Assembly: GCA_031772625.1 (NCBI GenBank)
Contig: CM062815.1
Coordinates: 120,102,989 to 120,166,988, forward strand
Direction of reading: 5' to 3'
Origin: Pinus tabuliformis
Lineage: Eukaryota > Streptophyta > Pinopsida > Pinales > Pinaceae
Length of the DNA stretch: 64,000 nucleotides
Shown here one piece after another: positions 31,815 through 43,660 of this stretch. The number at the start of each line of letters is the position of its first letter. The first letter of the stretch is position 1. The notes under the pieces are model-generated. The model saw only the letters and a program-made list of their open reading frames with translations, did not search any database and was not told where the DNA came from. The position numbers and the translations under genes were made by a program.

Positions 31815-33012
31815 TGTTGAAAAGTGTGCAACAAGAAATGCTTGTTGAGAATGCAACAAGATGATGGAGCTTAGTGGAAAGGATTCACCTTCACTAAGTG
31901 GTCCCGCACGCAAGTTTTGGCGCAAAGTCTATTTTTAGACATATGGATCATGGTCTATGAGTTGTAGTTTGTTGTTTATGGATGATTGGTCATGTTGGGA
32001 AAAATAGATGGACTTCTATTTTTGGATCACAGCAGGAGTGATCAGAGTCTATTTTTAGACTGCTAGTCAAAAATAGAAAAGTCAAATATTATTGTCTCAT
32101 AATAATATTTAGACTATAAACTTTATCTTATCCTCTTGGAGCACTTCAGTTCGAGCTACGGATGTGGCACATTCAGCTGAAAGAAGGAATCACATGGTTT
32201 CTTATGTGTTATTTGAGCTATTGAATGGAGGACTTCAGTTAGAACTCATGCATGTGAGTTCTGTGGAGTTGGATGTGGAGTTGATGGAGTTGTGTTCAGT
32301 TTGACTTAGTTGAACTAGTTGTATTTATTCTAACTGCAGAATACACTAGTGATGAGTTGTGTGAATTAGTTATTAATTAATTCACTAATTATTAACTCAT
32401 AATGCAACTGAATAATACATCAGTTAACTCAATGCATGTACAGTTCAGTGGACATGGGTGTTAGAGGTTGAGATTGCTAACAGTTGTGACTATAGTTGTG
32501 CATGAGATTTTGCACAATTAAAGGATTGAGTATGCCCATGAGAATTGCATATGCCCAGTGATATAGCCTGTGCTCACGTGATTTCTAGTGTGAGTGATTC
32601 TCCAAGGTAAATAGAACTTGGAACGAGTTTGGATTCATTCATTCTCTTGCAGGGTTGTGCAGTGGAGGTAGGCAAAGTGGTGGAGGAGATTTGAGCAGTG
32701 ATTGATCAAATCTGAGCTAGTTTTGTGTGTAACAGGTGGAGATACTGCTGGATACTTGTGAGGAGTATTGTACTATGTAATGTTACATGTTCTCAATCAT
32801 TAATATACAGATAGTGTGGGGTTTTCAGCTATAATCTTTCCTCGGGTTACATACTGTGTTAATGTGTGCATGCGATTGATGTTTCATTGTTTTTGATGTT
32901 GCTAAATTGTTGATCAACGTAGAGGAGCTTATGTATTGTGCATGTATTCCGCAATAGTGCATGATCAGGATAATCTCTGTTGAATATGTGTTTATTATTC
33001 AAAATTTCTACA
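31815..33012 (+). repeat. LTR2 of the array (shared middle LTR)
   Basis: 1198 bp, TGTTGAAAAGTG...TTTCTACA. It serves as 3' LTR of unit 1 and 5' LTR of unit 2. No TSD occurs at either side, as expected for a recombination product. Confidence 0.93.
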
Positions 33013-33024
33013 TGGTATCAGAGC
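33013..33024 (+). promoter_or_regulatory. Primer-binding site 2 (consensus)
   Basis: tggtatcagagc, the copia consensus for initiator tRNA-Met, directly follows LTR2. Confidence 0.88.
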
Positions 33025-33270
33025 TGTTGATCATCATATCTACTGTTCAGAAAGTGTTTACATCTTATTTCTTCAGGCACAGTCTGTGATCGGGCTAGGT
33101 AGCCTCTGGATTCATCCTTTCTTTGGAAGGTGAGATATCCGGTGAATGCGCATACGATCGATCTCTATACAAGAAATACTTTGTTCTCACGAATCTTAGA
33201 TCAGAGGCGGTTGAGTTTGGAGCTGGGGGAATTCGAATTTACAGCAGTGTTTTCTTGGTGTCAACGTTGC

Positions 33271-34020
33271 AATGTCTTTCAACGGATTGCGATTGGAGAT
33301 GCTCTTGAGGGTAGCTCAAACTATATTGCATGGAAGGACACGATGGAGGCGGTGTTAGATGATAATGGGTTGAAGGAGTTCATAGATGCGGATGTCCCAA
33401 AACCTACTGATGCTGCTCAAGTCGGGGATTGGCAAATGAAGACAGCAAAGTGTCGAAGGATTTTGTTGGAGGGCGTGAGGGTTCACATTGTGTCTAGCCT
33501 CCATGGAAAGGCTTCTCCATATTTGATGTGGAAAACGTTGACAGAATTATTCGAAAGCAAGAGCGACCAGAGGGAGTTGGCGCTCAAGGATAAACTCAGA
33601 AACATTAGGTGTGAGAATGGAGACAGTATGCCCCAGTATCTCACGAAGTTCACCCAATGTCGGGATGAGGTGGGAAGTGTGGGGGTAACTGTTGAGGATG
33701 AGGATATGGTGAGTCTAGCACTCCTTGGCCTTCCTAAGAGTTTGCATAGCTACTAGGACTCGGTGAATAGAAGGGAGAAATTTCCAGGATGGGAGAGACT
33801 TTGGTCGGATCTTGTGCAAGAGGAGATTAGACGGCACACCAGAGACAATTCTTCATCTATGCATGATGAGGAGAATTGTGCCTTAGCAAGTAAGGCGAAG
33901 AAGGGGAAGGGGAAGGTTTCCCTTTCTGAATCCAGTTCTTCCAATGATGGGAAGAAGGTTGACAAGTTGAAGGTGCGATGCTTTCGTTGTCATGAGTTGG
34001 GCCATTATGCTACTAATTGC
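33271..34020 (+). pseudogene. gag: Array unit 2 gag
   Basis: The start is scrambled. Extra bases before the ATG and a 2-bp loss in gag(ta)tgctc put a preceding open frame (33130-33756) into register with ALEGSSNYIAWKDTMEAVL. A TAG at 33754-33756 replaces the Gln codon after HSY. The knuckle CFRCHELGHYATNC is intact, but a one-base deletion near 34020 shifts the frame just behind it. Confidence 0.85.
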
Positions 34021-34510
34021 CAAAGAAGAAGTCCAAGAAGGGATTTGGGGAAGGATCTGAAGGTGAGGCACTTGCTTCACAGTTTGAGTTGGATTTCACA
34101 CTCTTCGCATGCATGGTTTCATCCATGATGGGAAGTGGTTGGTTTCTTGACAGTGGAGCTTCTTTCCACATGACCGGTGACAAGAGTTTGTTCAGTACTT
34201 TGGAGGAGAAAGATCTCCAGATACTCATAGCGATGGGTAATGATGAGAAGTATAGTGTCTTAAGTGTAGGCACGGTTATTTTTTAGAGGGAGCATGGAGC
34301 TCGCGTTACCTTGACCGATGTCAAGTATGTACCAGGACTGAAGATAAACTTGGTGTCGATCGCGATGCTGGAAGACAGAGGCTATGATGTAGTCTTCATT
34401 AAAGGAAAGGTTTTCCTTAGACACATCATCACTAGACAGGTGAAGTAGATTGGTTCACGGGTCAAGAACCTGTATGCTCTTGAGGTTCAAGATGCATGCA
34501 AAGCCTTGAG
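34021..34510 (+). pseudogene. Array unit 2 protease
   Basis: GWFLDSGASFHMTGDKSLF has the complete copia protease active site. A TAG at 34284-34286 precedes REHGA, and another TAG lies near 34447 (where unit 1 has CAG). It ends VKNLYALEVQDACKAL. Confidence 0.82.
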
Positions 34511-35253
34511 AAGCGAGGCAACTGATGGAGACTTGGTGGTTGAGAGGGAGCGTATATTACCTCTCAACATGCAGAGCTAGAAGAAGTCTCAGATGATTGT
34601 GGAGGAGCCACGATTGGTGCAGTAGCTTTACGAGGTTGTGGAGCAGCCACAACAAGGGAAGATGAGAGTAGATCGAGTAGAGACATCTACTCATGCAGAG
34701 ACCTCTAGTAGGGGGAAACTTCGAGCCAGGTGGGCTGAGGGATCACATGCAGCCATACCTCCAGGTAGGAGGTGGGGTGATGTGGATTGATCGTCCCAAG
34801 GAGGAGGGGCAGGATCCTTGAGGTACCCAACCTCTTGGATGAGACCTTGCTACGGGAGCCCCAATGTGGAGTAGCAGGAATTGACTGATTGGGTAGAGAC
34901 AGATGCGAATGGAGCGGTAGAGAGAGTGACAGTGTAGGGAATCCCAGGACAACGCATAGCTAGTAGGCTGCAGCAATGCGAGAGGCAAAAGTGTTTTGCA
35001 CAGTGCTAGGTGGCACAGAGAGGTGTGCAATGGTGCGAGATGCATGGAGATGTTGCAGTAGCACAGAAGTCAGAGAGGGAGCACATGTCAGCAGCAGGTA
35101 GAGCTTCAGCATCAGAGTATGTTCCTAGCCCAACAGAGTGGTCAGTTGGGAGTGTTTTTGTTCCAAGTGTTGTTGGAGCAAAGTGGACCGGGCAGATGTG
35201 TTGCATGCAGAAAATTTCAGAGTTACAGGATCGGGTTTGAGAGGAAGCCTTTC
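34511..35253 (+). other. Pol-replacing segment, array unit 2
   Basis: Colinear with 31071-31790: pre-RT remnant (VETSTHAETSSRGK), then the non-retroviral segment (about 34722-35245). It includes the shared 76-codon sense frame at 35010-35240 and an antisense frame at 34743-35045. Confidence 0.6.
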
Positions 35254-35267
35254 TTGTTGAGAGGGAG

Positions 35268-36481
35268 TGTTGAAAAGTGTGCAACAAGAAATGCTTGTTG
35301 AGAATGCAACAAGATGATGGAGCTTAGTGGAAAGGAGTCGCCTTCACTAAGTGGTCCCACACGCAAGTTTTGGCGCAAAGTCTATTTTTAGACTATGTCT
35401 ATTTTTAGACATATGGACCATGGTCTATGAGTTGCAGTTTGCTGTTTATGGATGATTGGTCATGTTGGGAAAAATAGGTGGACTTATATTTTTGGATCAC
35501 AGCAGGAGTGATCAGAGTTTATTTTTAGACTGCTAGTCAAAAATAGAAAAGTCAAATATTATTGTATCATAATAATATTTAGACTATAAACTTTATCTTA
35601 TCCTTTGGAGCACTTCAGTTCGAGCTACGGATGTGGCACATGCAGCTGACAGAAGGAATCACGTGGTTTCTTATGTGTTAGTTGAGATATTGAATGGAGG
35701 ACTTCAGTTAGAACTCATGCATGTGAGTTCTGTGGAGTTGGATGTGGAGTTGATGGAGTTGTGTTCAGTTTGACTTAGTTGAACTAGTTGTATTTAGTCT
35801 AACTGCAGAATACACTAGTGATGAGTTGTATGAATTAGTTATTAATTAATTCACTAATTATTAACTCATAATGAAACTAAAGAATACATCAGTTAACTCA
35901 GTGCATGTACAGTTCAGTGGAGACAGGTGTTAGAGGTTGAGATTGCTATCAGTTGTGACTATAGTTGTGCATGAGATTTTGCACAATCAAAGGATTGAGT
36001 ATGCCCATGAGAATTGCATATGCCCAGTGATATAGCCTGTGCTCACGTGATTTCTAGTGTGAGTGATTCTCCAAGGTAAATAGAACTTGGAACGAGTTTG
36101 GATTCATTCATTCTCTTGCAGGATTGTGCAGTGGAGGCAGGCAAAGCAGTGGAGGAGATTTGAGCAGTGATTGATCAAATCTGAGCTAGTTTTGTGTGTA
36201 ACAGGTGGAGATAGTGCTGGATACTTGTGAGGAGTATTGTACTATGTAATGTTACATGTTCTCAATCATTAATATACAGATAGTGTGGGGTTTTCAGCTG
36301 TAAGCTTTCCCCGGGTTACATACTGTGTTAATGTGTGCATGCGATTGATGTTTCATTGTTTCTGATGTTGCTAAATTGTTGATCAACGTAGAGGAGCTTA
36401 TGTATTGTGCATGTATTCCGCAATAGTGCATGATCAGGATAATCTCTGTTGAATATGTGTTTATTATTCAAAATTTCTACA
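35268..36481 (+). repeat. LTR3 of the array
   Basis: 1214 bp. It carries an extra copy of the tctatttttagac word near 35383-35403 compared with LTR1 and LTR2. The right TSD gagtt is at 36482-36486, and the Copia B integrase resumes at once with EFKAL. Confidence 0.93.
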
Positions 36482-36486
36482 GAGTT

Positions 36487-36900
36487 CAAGGCATTAATTT
36501 AGAAAGAAACTGGGAAGGTGAAGGATCTCTATAGTGACAATGAAGGTGAATTTATTTTGCATGCCTTCAAGGATTTCCGTGTGAAAGAAGGTATTCGAAG
36601 AGAATTGACCACATCCCATAACCCACAATAGAATGAGGTATCTAGGAGGAATAACAAGAGCTTAGTGGGAGTATAAAGGGCCATGTTGCATGATCAGGGG
36701 GTTCTATTTCATCTATGGGCATAAGAATGCAACACAATAGTCTACGTGGAGAACCAAAGTCCTCATTAAATACTTGGTATGATCACACCAGAAGAAGCCT
36801 TCTCTGGGAGAAACCCTGATGTGTCTCATTTCATAATTTTTGGAGCTTAATTTTATTTCCATGTCTCCAAGGCTATGAGGAAGAAAATTGAGTGACAATA
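36487..36900 (+). pseudogene. Copia B integrase, C-terminal part
   Basis: LYSDNEGEF keeps the second catalytic Asp. The third catalytic position is lost: the usual NGVAERKNR is NEVSRRNNK. At least four stops fall before the GMITPEEAFSGRNPDVSHF motif. Confidence 0.8.
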
Positions 36901-38850
36901 GAGTGGGATTGTTTGTGGGATACATAGAAACTCCACATAATTATTGGGTTCATTTTCCTTCTCCGAGGATGACAGTTATGAGGAGAGAAGTCAAGTTTGA
37001 TGAGGAAAAGGATATGAGATGCTCTATGGATCGAGAGATGAGTATGCCACTGAAGTAGGAGCTTCTAGATCCAAATGAGGAGCCTCAGGATGAGCTTCAG
37101 GAAGCTATGGAGCAACCACATATAGAGGAGCATACATGAGGTAGAGTGGAGGCACCCACTCAACCAAAATATTCTAGAGAAGGGAGAAAGAGAACCAGAG
37201 AAGATGATATATTGTTGGTGGATGCACAGGAGAATGTGGGAGCCCCCACATCACAACACAAGCAAAGGAGGTAAACTGATAAGTACACTAGTTACATGGC
37301 TCTCATGATAGAGATCATTGAGACATTGCCTTCTTCATTTGAGGAAGCAGTTTCTCAACTTGTTTGGGTTGATTCCATGGTGGAAGAATACAAATACATC
37401 AGGAAGAAAAGATTATGGGAGGTGGCATCGAGGCTAGAAGGGAAATCAGTGGTCGGTTTAAGATCAATCTACAAAGGGAAGCATGTAACAAAAGGGGCAA
37501 TTGAGAAGTACAAGGCCAAATTTGTGGCCAAAGGATTCTCTTAGATAGAGGGAGTGGACTATGAGGAAAATTTTGCATCAGTTGCAAGATATTCCTCAAT
37601 CAGATCCATTCTAGCATTGGTTATATAGATGGGGTGGAAAATCCCCCAGATGGATGTGAAGACTGCCTTTCTCAATGGTGTTGTTGAGGAGAAAATTACA
37701 TAGAGAAACCAGAAGGATTTGAGACATATGATCAAGATTCCCATGTGTGCATACTCAAGAGAGCATTGTGTGGTCTCAAACAGGAAAAATGAGCATGGTA
37801 CACTTGGATCGACAAATATCTCACTAGATTGGGCTTTACTAGTGAAGCAGATGCAAACCTCTATCACATTTTGGTAGATGGTAAGTTGCTTATTTTTATT
37901 TTGTGTATTTATGATTTAATATTGACAGGTGATTGGAAGCGGATCCGCTCTTGAAAATAGGATACTGCAAGGGAATTTTAGATGAAATACATGGGCCTCA
38001 TGCATTACTTCATAGGGCTAGAAGTATGGCAGGGTGAAGGTGAATTGTTTGCTTCTCAAGACAAGTATGCTACCGAGATGTACTTCAGATATTTCACATG
38101 GATACTTTTAATCCCATGGACACACCTCTAGCTACAAATAGGAGGAAGGAGTATGCTTCTTCAGGTGATGAAGTAGATGCTACCATTTATAGGAAACTTA
38201 TGGGTTCATTGATGTATCTTGTGAGAACACGACTAACATGTTCTATGCAGTTAACCATATTAGTCAAGCTATGGTGAGGCCTACCAAATTATATTTGTAG
38301 GAAACAAAGCATGTGTTACGATACCTCAGAGGCACTACCCAATATGGATTATGGTACAGATGGACAGAGGGAGTGAAGTTACAAGGATTCACCAATGTAT
38401 ATTAGGCAGGAAGTAAATCAAATACGAAAAGTACATCAAGTGCTATCTTCAGTGTTGAGTACGCAACTATTTCCTGGTATAGTAGGAAGCAGAGGTATGT
38501 GGCACTCAGTTCAACAGAGGATGAATACATTGCTGCAAGTACAGAAACACGTGAAGCAATCTAGATGAGGAAAATACTTGTGGGACTATTCAATCAGGAG
38601 ATGGATCTGGCAGTGATATATTGTGATAATTAGGGTTTCATTAAGCTCTCTGAGAATCCAATATTTCATTAACTGTCCAAGCACATTGATATATAGTATC
38701 ATCATTTTCAGGACTGTGTGTAGAGGATAATTATGTTGCTACATTACATTCTAACTAAGGAGAAAGATGTTGAGATATTGAAAAAGGAATTATCAAGAGG
38801 TAAATTTGAATTCCATGAGTGCAGGATAAGGGTGGTGAAAAATCCCTTTC
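36901..38850 (+). pseudogene. pol: Copia B reverse transcriptase and RNase H
   Basis: RVT_2 remnants: SSFEEAVSQLVWVDSMVEEY, IEKYKAKFVAKGFS, RYSSIRSILAL, MDVKTAFLNG. The catalytic YVDD has decayed to IYD near 37906. RNase H remnants include GLWYRWTEGVKLQGFT, ALSSTEDEYIAAST, HIDI-YHHF and the final FEFHECRIRVVKNPFL. Stops and frameshifts are frequent. Confidence 0.82.
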
Positions 38851-38864
38851 TTGCTAAGAGAGAG
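38851..38864 (+). promoter_or_regulatory. Copia B polypurine tract
   Basis: ttgctaagagagag abuts the LTR. It is a close relative of the tract used by the Copia A/D type. Confidence 0.7.
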
Positions 38865-39721
38865 TGTTGAAATTTTTTAGCAATAAAGGCTCAATTTGAC
38901 TTTAGCCTTAGTCAAATTGAGTAAATCGAATTTTCACATAAGCTAGATAACTTGGAGGCAGTTAATTAGTGTGACATGGATATTGTTACTCAATTAACCC
39001 AATAAATTTGAGTTAAATGGTTCAGAGTTCAGTTATGCATGGCTAAATTTTGGTAATCCAATTCAATTATTTTTTAGTTGTCTTCAATTAAGTGGCCTCT
39101 AACTATTGTTAGAGTTAGTTGAAGGTCAGTTGTATAATGGGACAACAATATGACTCACAGATCTATTAGTTAATTGATTAATCAACACAAAATAGTTAGC
39201 ACATGTAGAGAATTTCAGTTCCTCAACTGAAGTGGAGATGGCAAGGAAATGTAGCATCAATTGTCGACTAGTCTTGAGTGTACATGTGTTGAATGAAACC
39301 AATGATCAATTCTTGGGAATTGTGCAATCGATTTGGAGGAAATTCCTAAAGAATGGGGGCTAATTTCCTCAAGATTTGAGAAAGGAAATAAGAGTCTAGG
39401 TGATTTTATATTTGGCTTAGTGTTGACTAGAGTTCTTCATTGAATACAGAGAACAATTATTCTTTTGCAAGTTGAGCTTAGAGTTGGAGCTAGAAATTGT
39501 AATAGATTTTCTATTCATCTGATTAATGCAAAGAGGCTTGAGGGGTTTTTCACAGTTGGTTTCCCATAGGAATCACTGTGTATATTTTGTTTTACTTATT
39601 GCATGTCTATGCATGTTGTTCTAAATGGTGAATTTCATTCCGAAGATCAGTAGAGTAGAATTGTATCTCATGATTTTAGATTAATTTTCCCGAGCAATTG
39701 CAATTCTATAAAATTTCTACA
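38865..39721 (+). repeat. 3' LTR of Copia B
   Basis: 857 bp from TGTTGAAATTTTTTAG to AAATTTCTACA. The ends fit the copia rule and share terminal words with the array LTRs, but the body differs. No 5' partner is in the window because the element is truncated. Confidence 0.75.
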
Positions 39722-42540
39722 CATATGTGCATAAACAATGTCATTATCCGCACAATGAAAACTTGAGAGCTTCTTCTGCACAATGAACATTCTTTGCACC
39801 TCTGCATGTCCTATAAAAAAAGTTTATGCTTAATGAAATGTGGTTTTGTACATAAATTTTACTAAGTTGATTACTGATATGCATTATTTATAACTAAAGT
39901 ATTATAAATAACATTACAAACAAATATTCAAAATATTAAAAAATACAAGAATAAGCATAACTTGCAATTAAAATATTATCAATAATTTCATATACGTCAA
40001 TCGTTTGCGAAAATAGTTACTCACTCTACTGAAGTCTAATCTAGAGCATGTGTGCAAAAAACATGTCCAGATATAGCATGCATGAAGGAAGCTCTGTAGA
40101 CATTGTTTTGTGGATAAACCAGTGCGGCACAAGCATGCTCTAACAGAGAAATGTGGGCAAGATATGCATTCACAACCACACCCACATTCAATATTAATGT
40201 GGTTTTGTACATAATCACTTAAATAGAGGCAATGATAAATCAAATATGAGAAATAATATTAGAAGTTAGTGCAAAGTGAAAATATTCACACAAAGAACAC
40301 TTCCACACAAGAGTCTGAAGAAACATATATTTGAAATATTCAAAAATACGAAAATAAGCATTATTTACAGTGAAAATATTAGCAATAACTTCGTATAATA
40401 AATGACTTAGTAAAGTAGCTACTTGTTCTAGTGTAGTCTAGCCATGCACTGAGATATAAATGTGGGTGAAATGCGGATCCCACTTAATTCGTTGTAGAGA
40501 CAGGGAGATACACAATATTTATTGCACATTGAGAGCGTCCTCCACACAATGGACTTCCTCCACACTTCAACACATAAGCTTTATTTGAAATAACCTAACC
40601 ATAGACAATGTTGTTGATCAAATATGCCTTATATAATACTAAAATATTAGCAATAATCTTTTTTTACTAAGTGTGGTGATCCACACATTGAAAGCTTCCT
40701 CCGCACAATACAGTTATTTTGCAATTCTACACATATTCCTAATTTGAAACATATTCGAAAAAATGAATACGTGCATTATTTACAATTAAAATGTTATGAA
40801 TAATATAAGCATAAAGTATTCATTTTTAATACTAAAATAGTAGCAATAAAAGCCGTTAAGGCAAACATAGGCTGACTGACAGACGTTATTGAGTCTGAAA
40901 ATAACTTCAACTCTGAAAAAAGCTTTATGCAAAGAGAATCAATTAAATAACAGTAGAGACAGGGACAGCCGTGAAATGAAAGTTTGAAAACTTCTTTCGC
41001 ACAATGGAATTTTTAATTATTATTTAAGAAGTTTTCTACAACCACATAAGTCATTGTATGAAAGGAGGTGTGCAGAGATGGTTTTTTTTGTGCAGGGGTT
41101 ATGCAAAGAACAATACATGTGTGGAATTTGTGTGGAAGGAGGAAATGAGGAGGAGTCTTTTAATTGTAATGCATTTTTATATTGGTTTTAATTCAGGTGG
41201 TTGAATGTGGAAGTGCATACAATGAAAGCTTGAGAGCTTAAACGACAAAATGACTAGTTGTGCAAACGAAACTTTGCATAACAGAAATATGTTGGAAGGT
41301 TGTTTTCGTTGTGTGTTTGCAGAGACGGTAATAACTACATATAGAAAATGCAGAATAATAAAAATGAAATGTGAATCCCACATTAACAATTCACATTTTC
41401 CAATTTTTGATTCGCATTTGCGAGTTTCTTAGCTGATGAACTTGTTTTGTAAGGTAAATACAAATGATGGCTCATTGTGCAGACAAGTGAAAATGCTCCT
41501 CATTGTTATCTTTTATTAATAAATAGTTTCATTTTAATTTATTTTAAATATAATAGATAATAATTATGAACAAAAGGAAAAATGGTTATTAATTGTGCAG
41601 AAGAAGTTGTGTGAATGCATCAATAGTGACAAATTGCAAGTGCAAAAAACATTCTCAAAAAGGATTTAATAACGTATATACGACAAAACGACTAGTTGAA
41701 AGCTACGTAGAAATGAAAGAAAAGTGAAAAATGAAATGTCAACCCGACACTAATGATGAAATTCACAACAAACACTCCCTTGATTAATTAATCAGTGGTG
41801 GAGGTAGGGTCTATGCTGCATTGCAACTATTCCTCTTGTTGTCTCTAAGTTTTAAATCTATCAAACTCAAACAAAAGCATAAAATTTTTAGAATTTAAGA
41901 TATTCAAAAATTATTTGGAGATATTTCTTGAGCCTTGTTTTCTATGTTTCCATTACTCTTTAACTTCATATACCTAGTGAAAATTGCATACGAGGTCAAG
42001 CTGAGATACATTGTTGAAGAAATAATCTAATATATCAACAAATAAGTGAATGCTCTCCAAACAATCCAACTCATTATCTGTTATGTCCACATACATGGAG
42101 AAAAAGAGGCTTCAATATTGCCTGTAATAAAGATCGCCTGTAAATCACCTTATCCATTTCTATTCCAGAAAAATATTTCACTCCGTGTCACTGTCAAAAT
42201 GCTTTGATCATCCATGTTGAACTTCTGTGATTTGCAATATTCGATACTTGAACTAGCCATGGTATTGTTGGTCTCATCAAAGGTTGTGAAATCATAGTTA
42301 CGAAATTCTCCAGAATTGGGGCAAAAAATAATGAAAATTCACCAATTTGGTTTGAGTGAACAATTGGATGAAATTCGATCTAGTTCGTAGATTAAGAGAC
42401 TAATGCAGCGATGTTAATCTAGATTAAGAGACTAATGTAATTTCTTATTTTTCTTTAATGGAAATGATGAAATAAAATGGATTTGAAAATCAAGTTAGGA
42501 ATATTTTAAACAAGCAAAATTGTAAACAAAATTTCAAAGA
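39722..42540. repeat. AT-rich, loosely repetitive non-coding DNA
   Basis: No gene is supported. A ~40-bp motif (aaatac-aa-aataagcat...aattaaaatatta) recurs near 39941, 40344 and 40761, about 400-420 bp apart. Words such as ccgcacaatg and cattgaaagcttcctcc recur near 39750, 40525, 40686, 40978 and 41220. gtggttttgtacataa occurs near 39841 and 40199. The pattern suggests an old, very diverged tandem or palindromic family. Confidence 0.55.
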
Positions 42541-42733
42541 ATTGATTACAGCCAAAGTACAAAGTTCAATCAATTTTTTTTCAAGTGCCTATATGAGGGT
42601 CAAAGCTAACTCCAGAGAGTCTCTTTTTTGCGCAATGAGTGGTGCGTCCATCATATTCTTTTTGAGTGGTACTTGTGTCTTATTTTTTCTTGATTTTTGG
42701 CACATACATTTCTCATGTAGAAGAGCATTCACA

Positions 42734-43660
42734 ATGTCAGAACTTATTAATTTATTTTATGAGTCTAAGAAGCTGAAAGGTCCAAATAACTACAAAAATA
42801 TTGAAAGATCATATGGAAATTAATCTAATTTACAATGAGTGATGGAAAGACAAATGTAATGGTGATATAAAACCTAACAAACCCATCGATGAAATTCTCT
42901 ATCTATGTGGAAACTCAAAGATAAAAAAGATTTCGCATCAATAAAATCTTATGTAAATGAAGAAATGTATGTTGATACAAAGAATGCATCAAATGCTTGG
43001 CATTGTTGGAATACTTTTAGATATTGCTTTGATATACAACCTAAAACAAAGTGGGTGGATCTTAAATTAATGTTCAACAAAAAATGTCTAAAGGAGAAGA
43101 TGTACTTGAATACAATTCAAGACTTAAAAAACATAAGATAATAAATTAATAAAAATGAGATTTACACTTACAGAATACAATTTTATGGAAACAGTACTAA
43201 TTACAAGATTGTCATCATATTATAAATATTTTTTGGAGACTTTCTAGTTGACAAGAAATTTGGACAAGACATCATTTGATCAATTATGTGACATGTTAGC
43301 TCAACGTGATAAAATGTTTGGAAAGAAGAAACAAGTAGGTGAAGATGTTTTCCTTACATGTACATGCTCAAGTAAGTCATCAATCGAAAGTTTAAAAGGA
43401 AGAGGAAATCAAGTGAATAATAGAGGACATGTAAATCAAAATCAAAGATCTTATAGAGGACAAGGCTGAGGGAATATTAAAGGAAGATAAAATAACCATG
43501 GAAGATAAAGAAATTACGAAAAATAAAATAATCAAGGATGTGGAAATAGTCAAGAAAGAAGAAGTAATTAGGAAAGAGGAAGAAGTAATTTTCAACAGGG
43601 TTCAAACAATTTTAGAAGAAATCAATTAGAGAGGCCTCCTAATAATAATAAATAATATGG
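42734..43660 (+). pseudogene. gag: Copia C gag
   Basis: It starts MSELINLFYESKKLKG, typical of another copia gag subgroup (LKGPNNYK). It continues with MWKLKDKKDFASIKSYV, a WVDLKLMFNKK stretch and a Gly/Arg/Asn-rich tail. Several frames are needed, and stops separate them. Confidence 0.65.

Larger units (their letters stand above)
28385..36481 (+). mobile_element. Tandem array LTR-internal-LTR-internal-LTR of the Copia A type
   Basis: Three LTRs (28385-29566, 31815-33012, 35268-36481) and two internal regions (29567-31814, 33013-35267) form one insertion of 8097 bp. Only the outer ends carry the TSD gagtt. Each internal region has a primer site, gag and protease remnants, the non-retroviral segment and a purine tract. 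The likely origin is unequal homologous recombination between LTRs of two copies of one insertion. The LTRs differ by indels: LTR1 lacks 16 bp present in LTR2 and LTR3, and LTR3 has an extra ~20-bp repeat near 35385. Confidence 0.92.
27015..39721 (+). mobile_element. Copia B: 5'-truncated autonomous-type copia relic, split by an LTR array
   Basis: The remains read, in order, gag (from its middle), zinc knuckle, protease, integrase, RT, RNase H, purine tract and one LTR (38865-39721). The integrase gene is cut at 28379 and resumes at 36487. The intervening 28385-36481 is a later insertion with TSD gagtt (28380-28384 and 36482-36486). Stops and frameshifts occur throughout, so this is the older host. 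Confidence 0.88.

Noticed and set aside
42160-42330. Coding-like minus-strand sequence
   Set aside because: A short stretch reads open in reverse, but stops follow quickly and I recognise no family.
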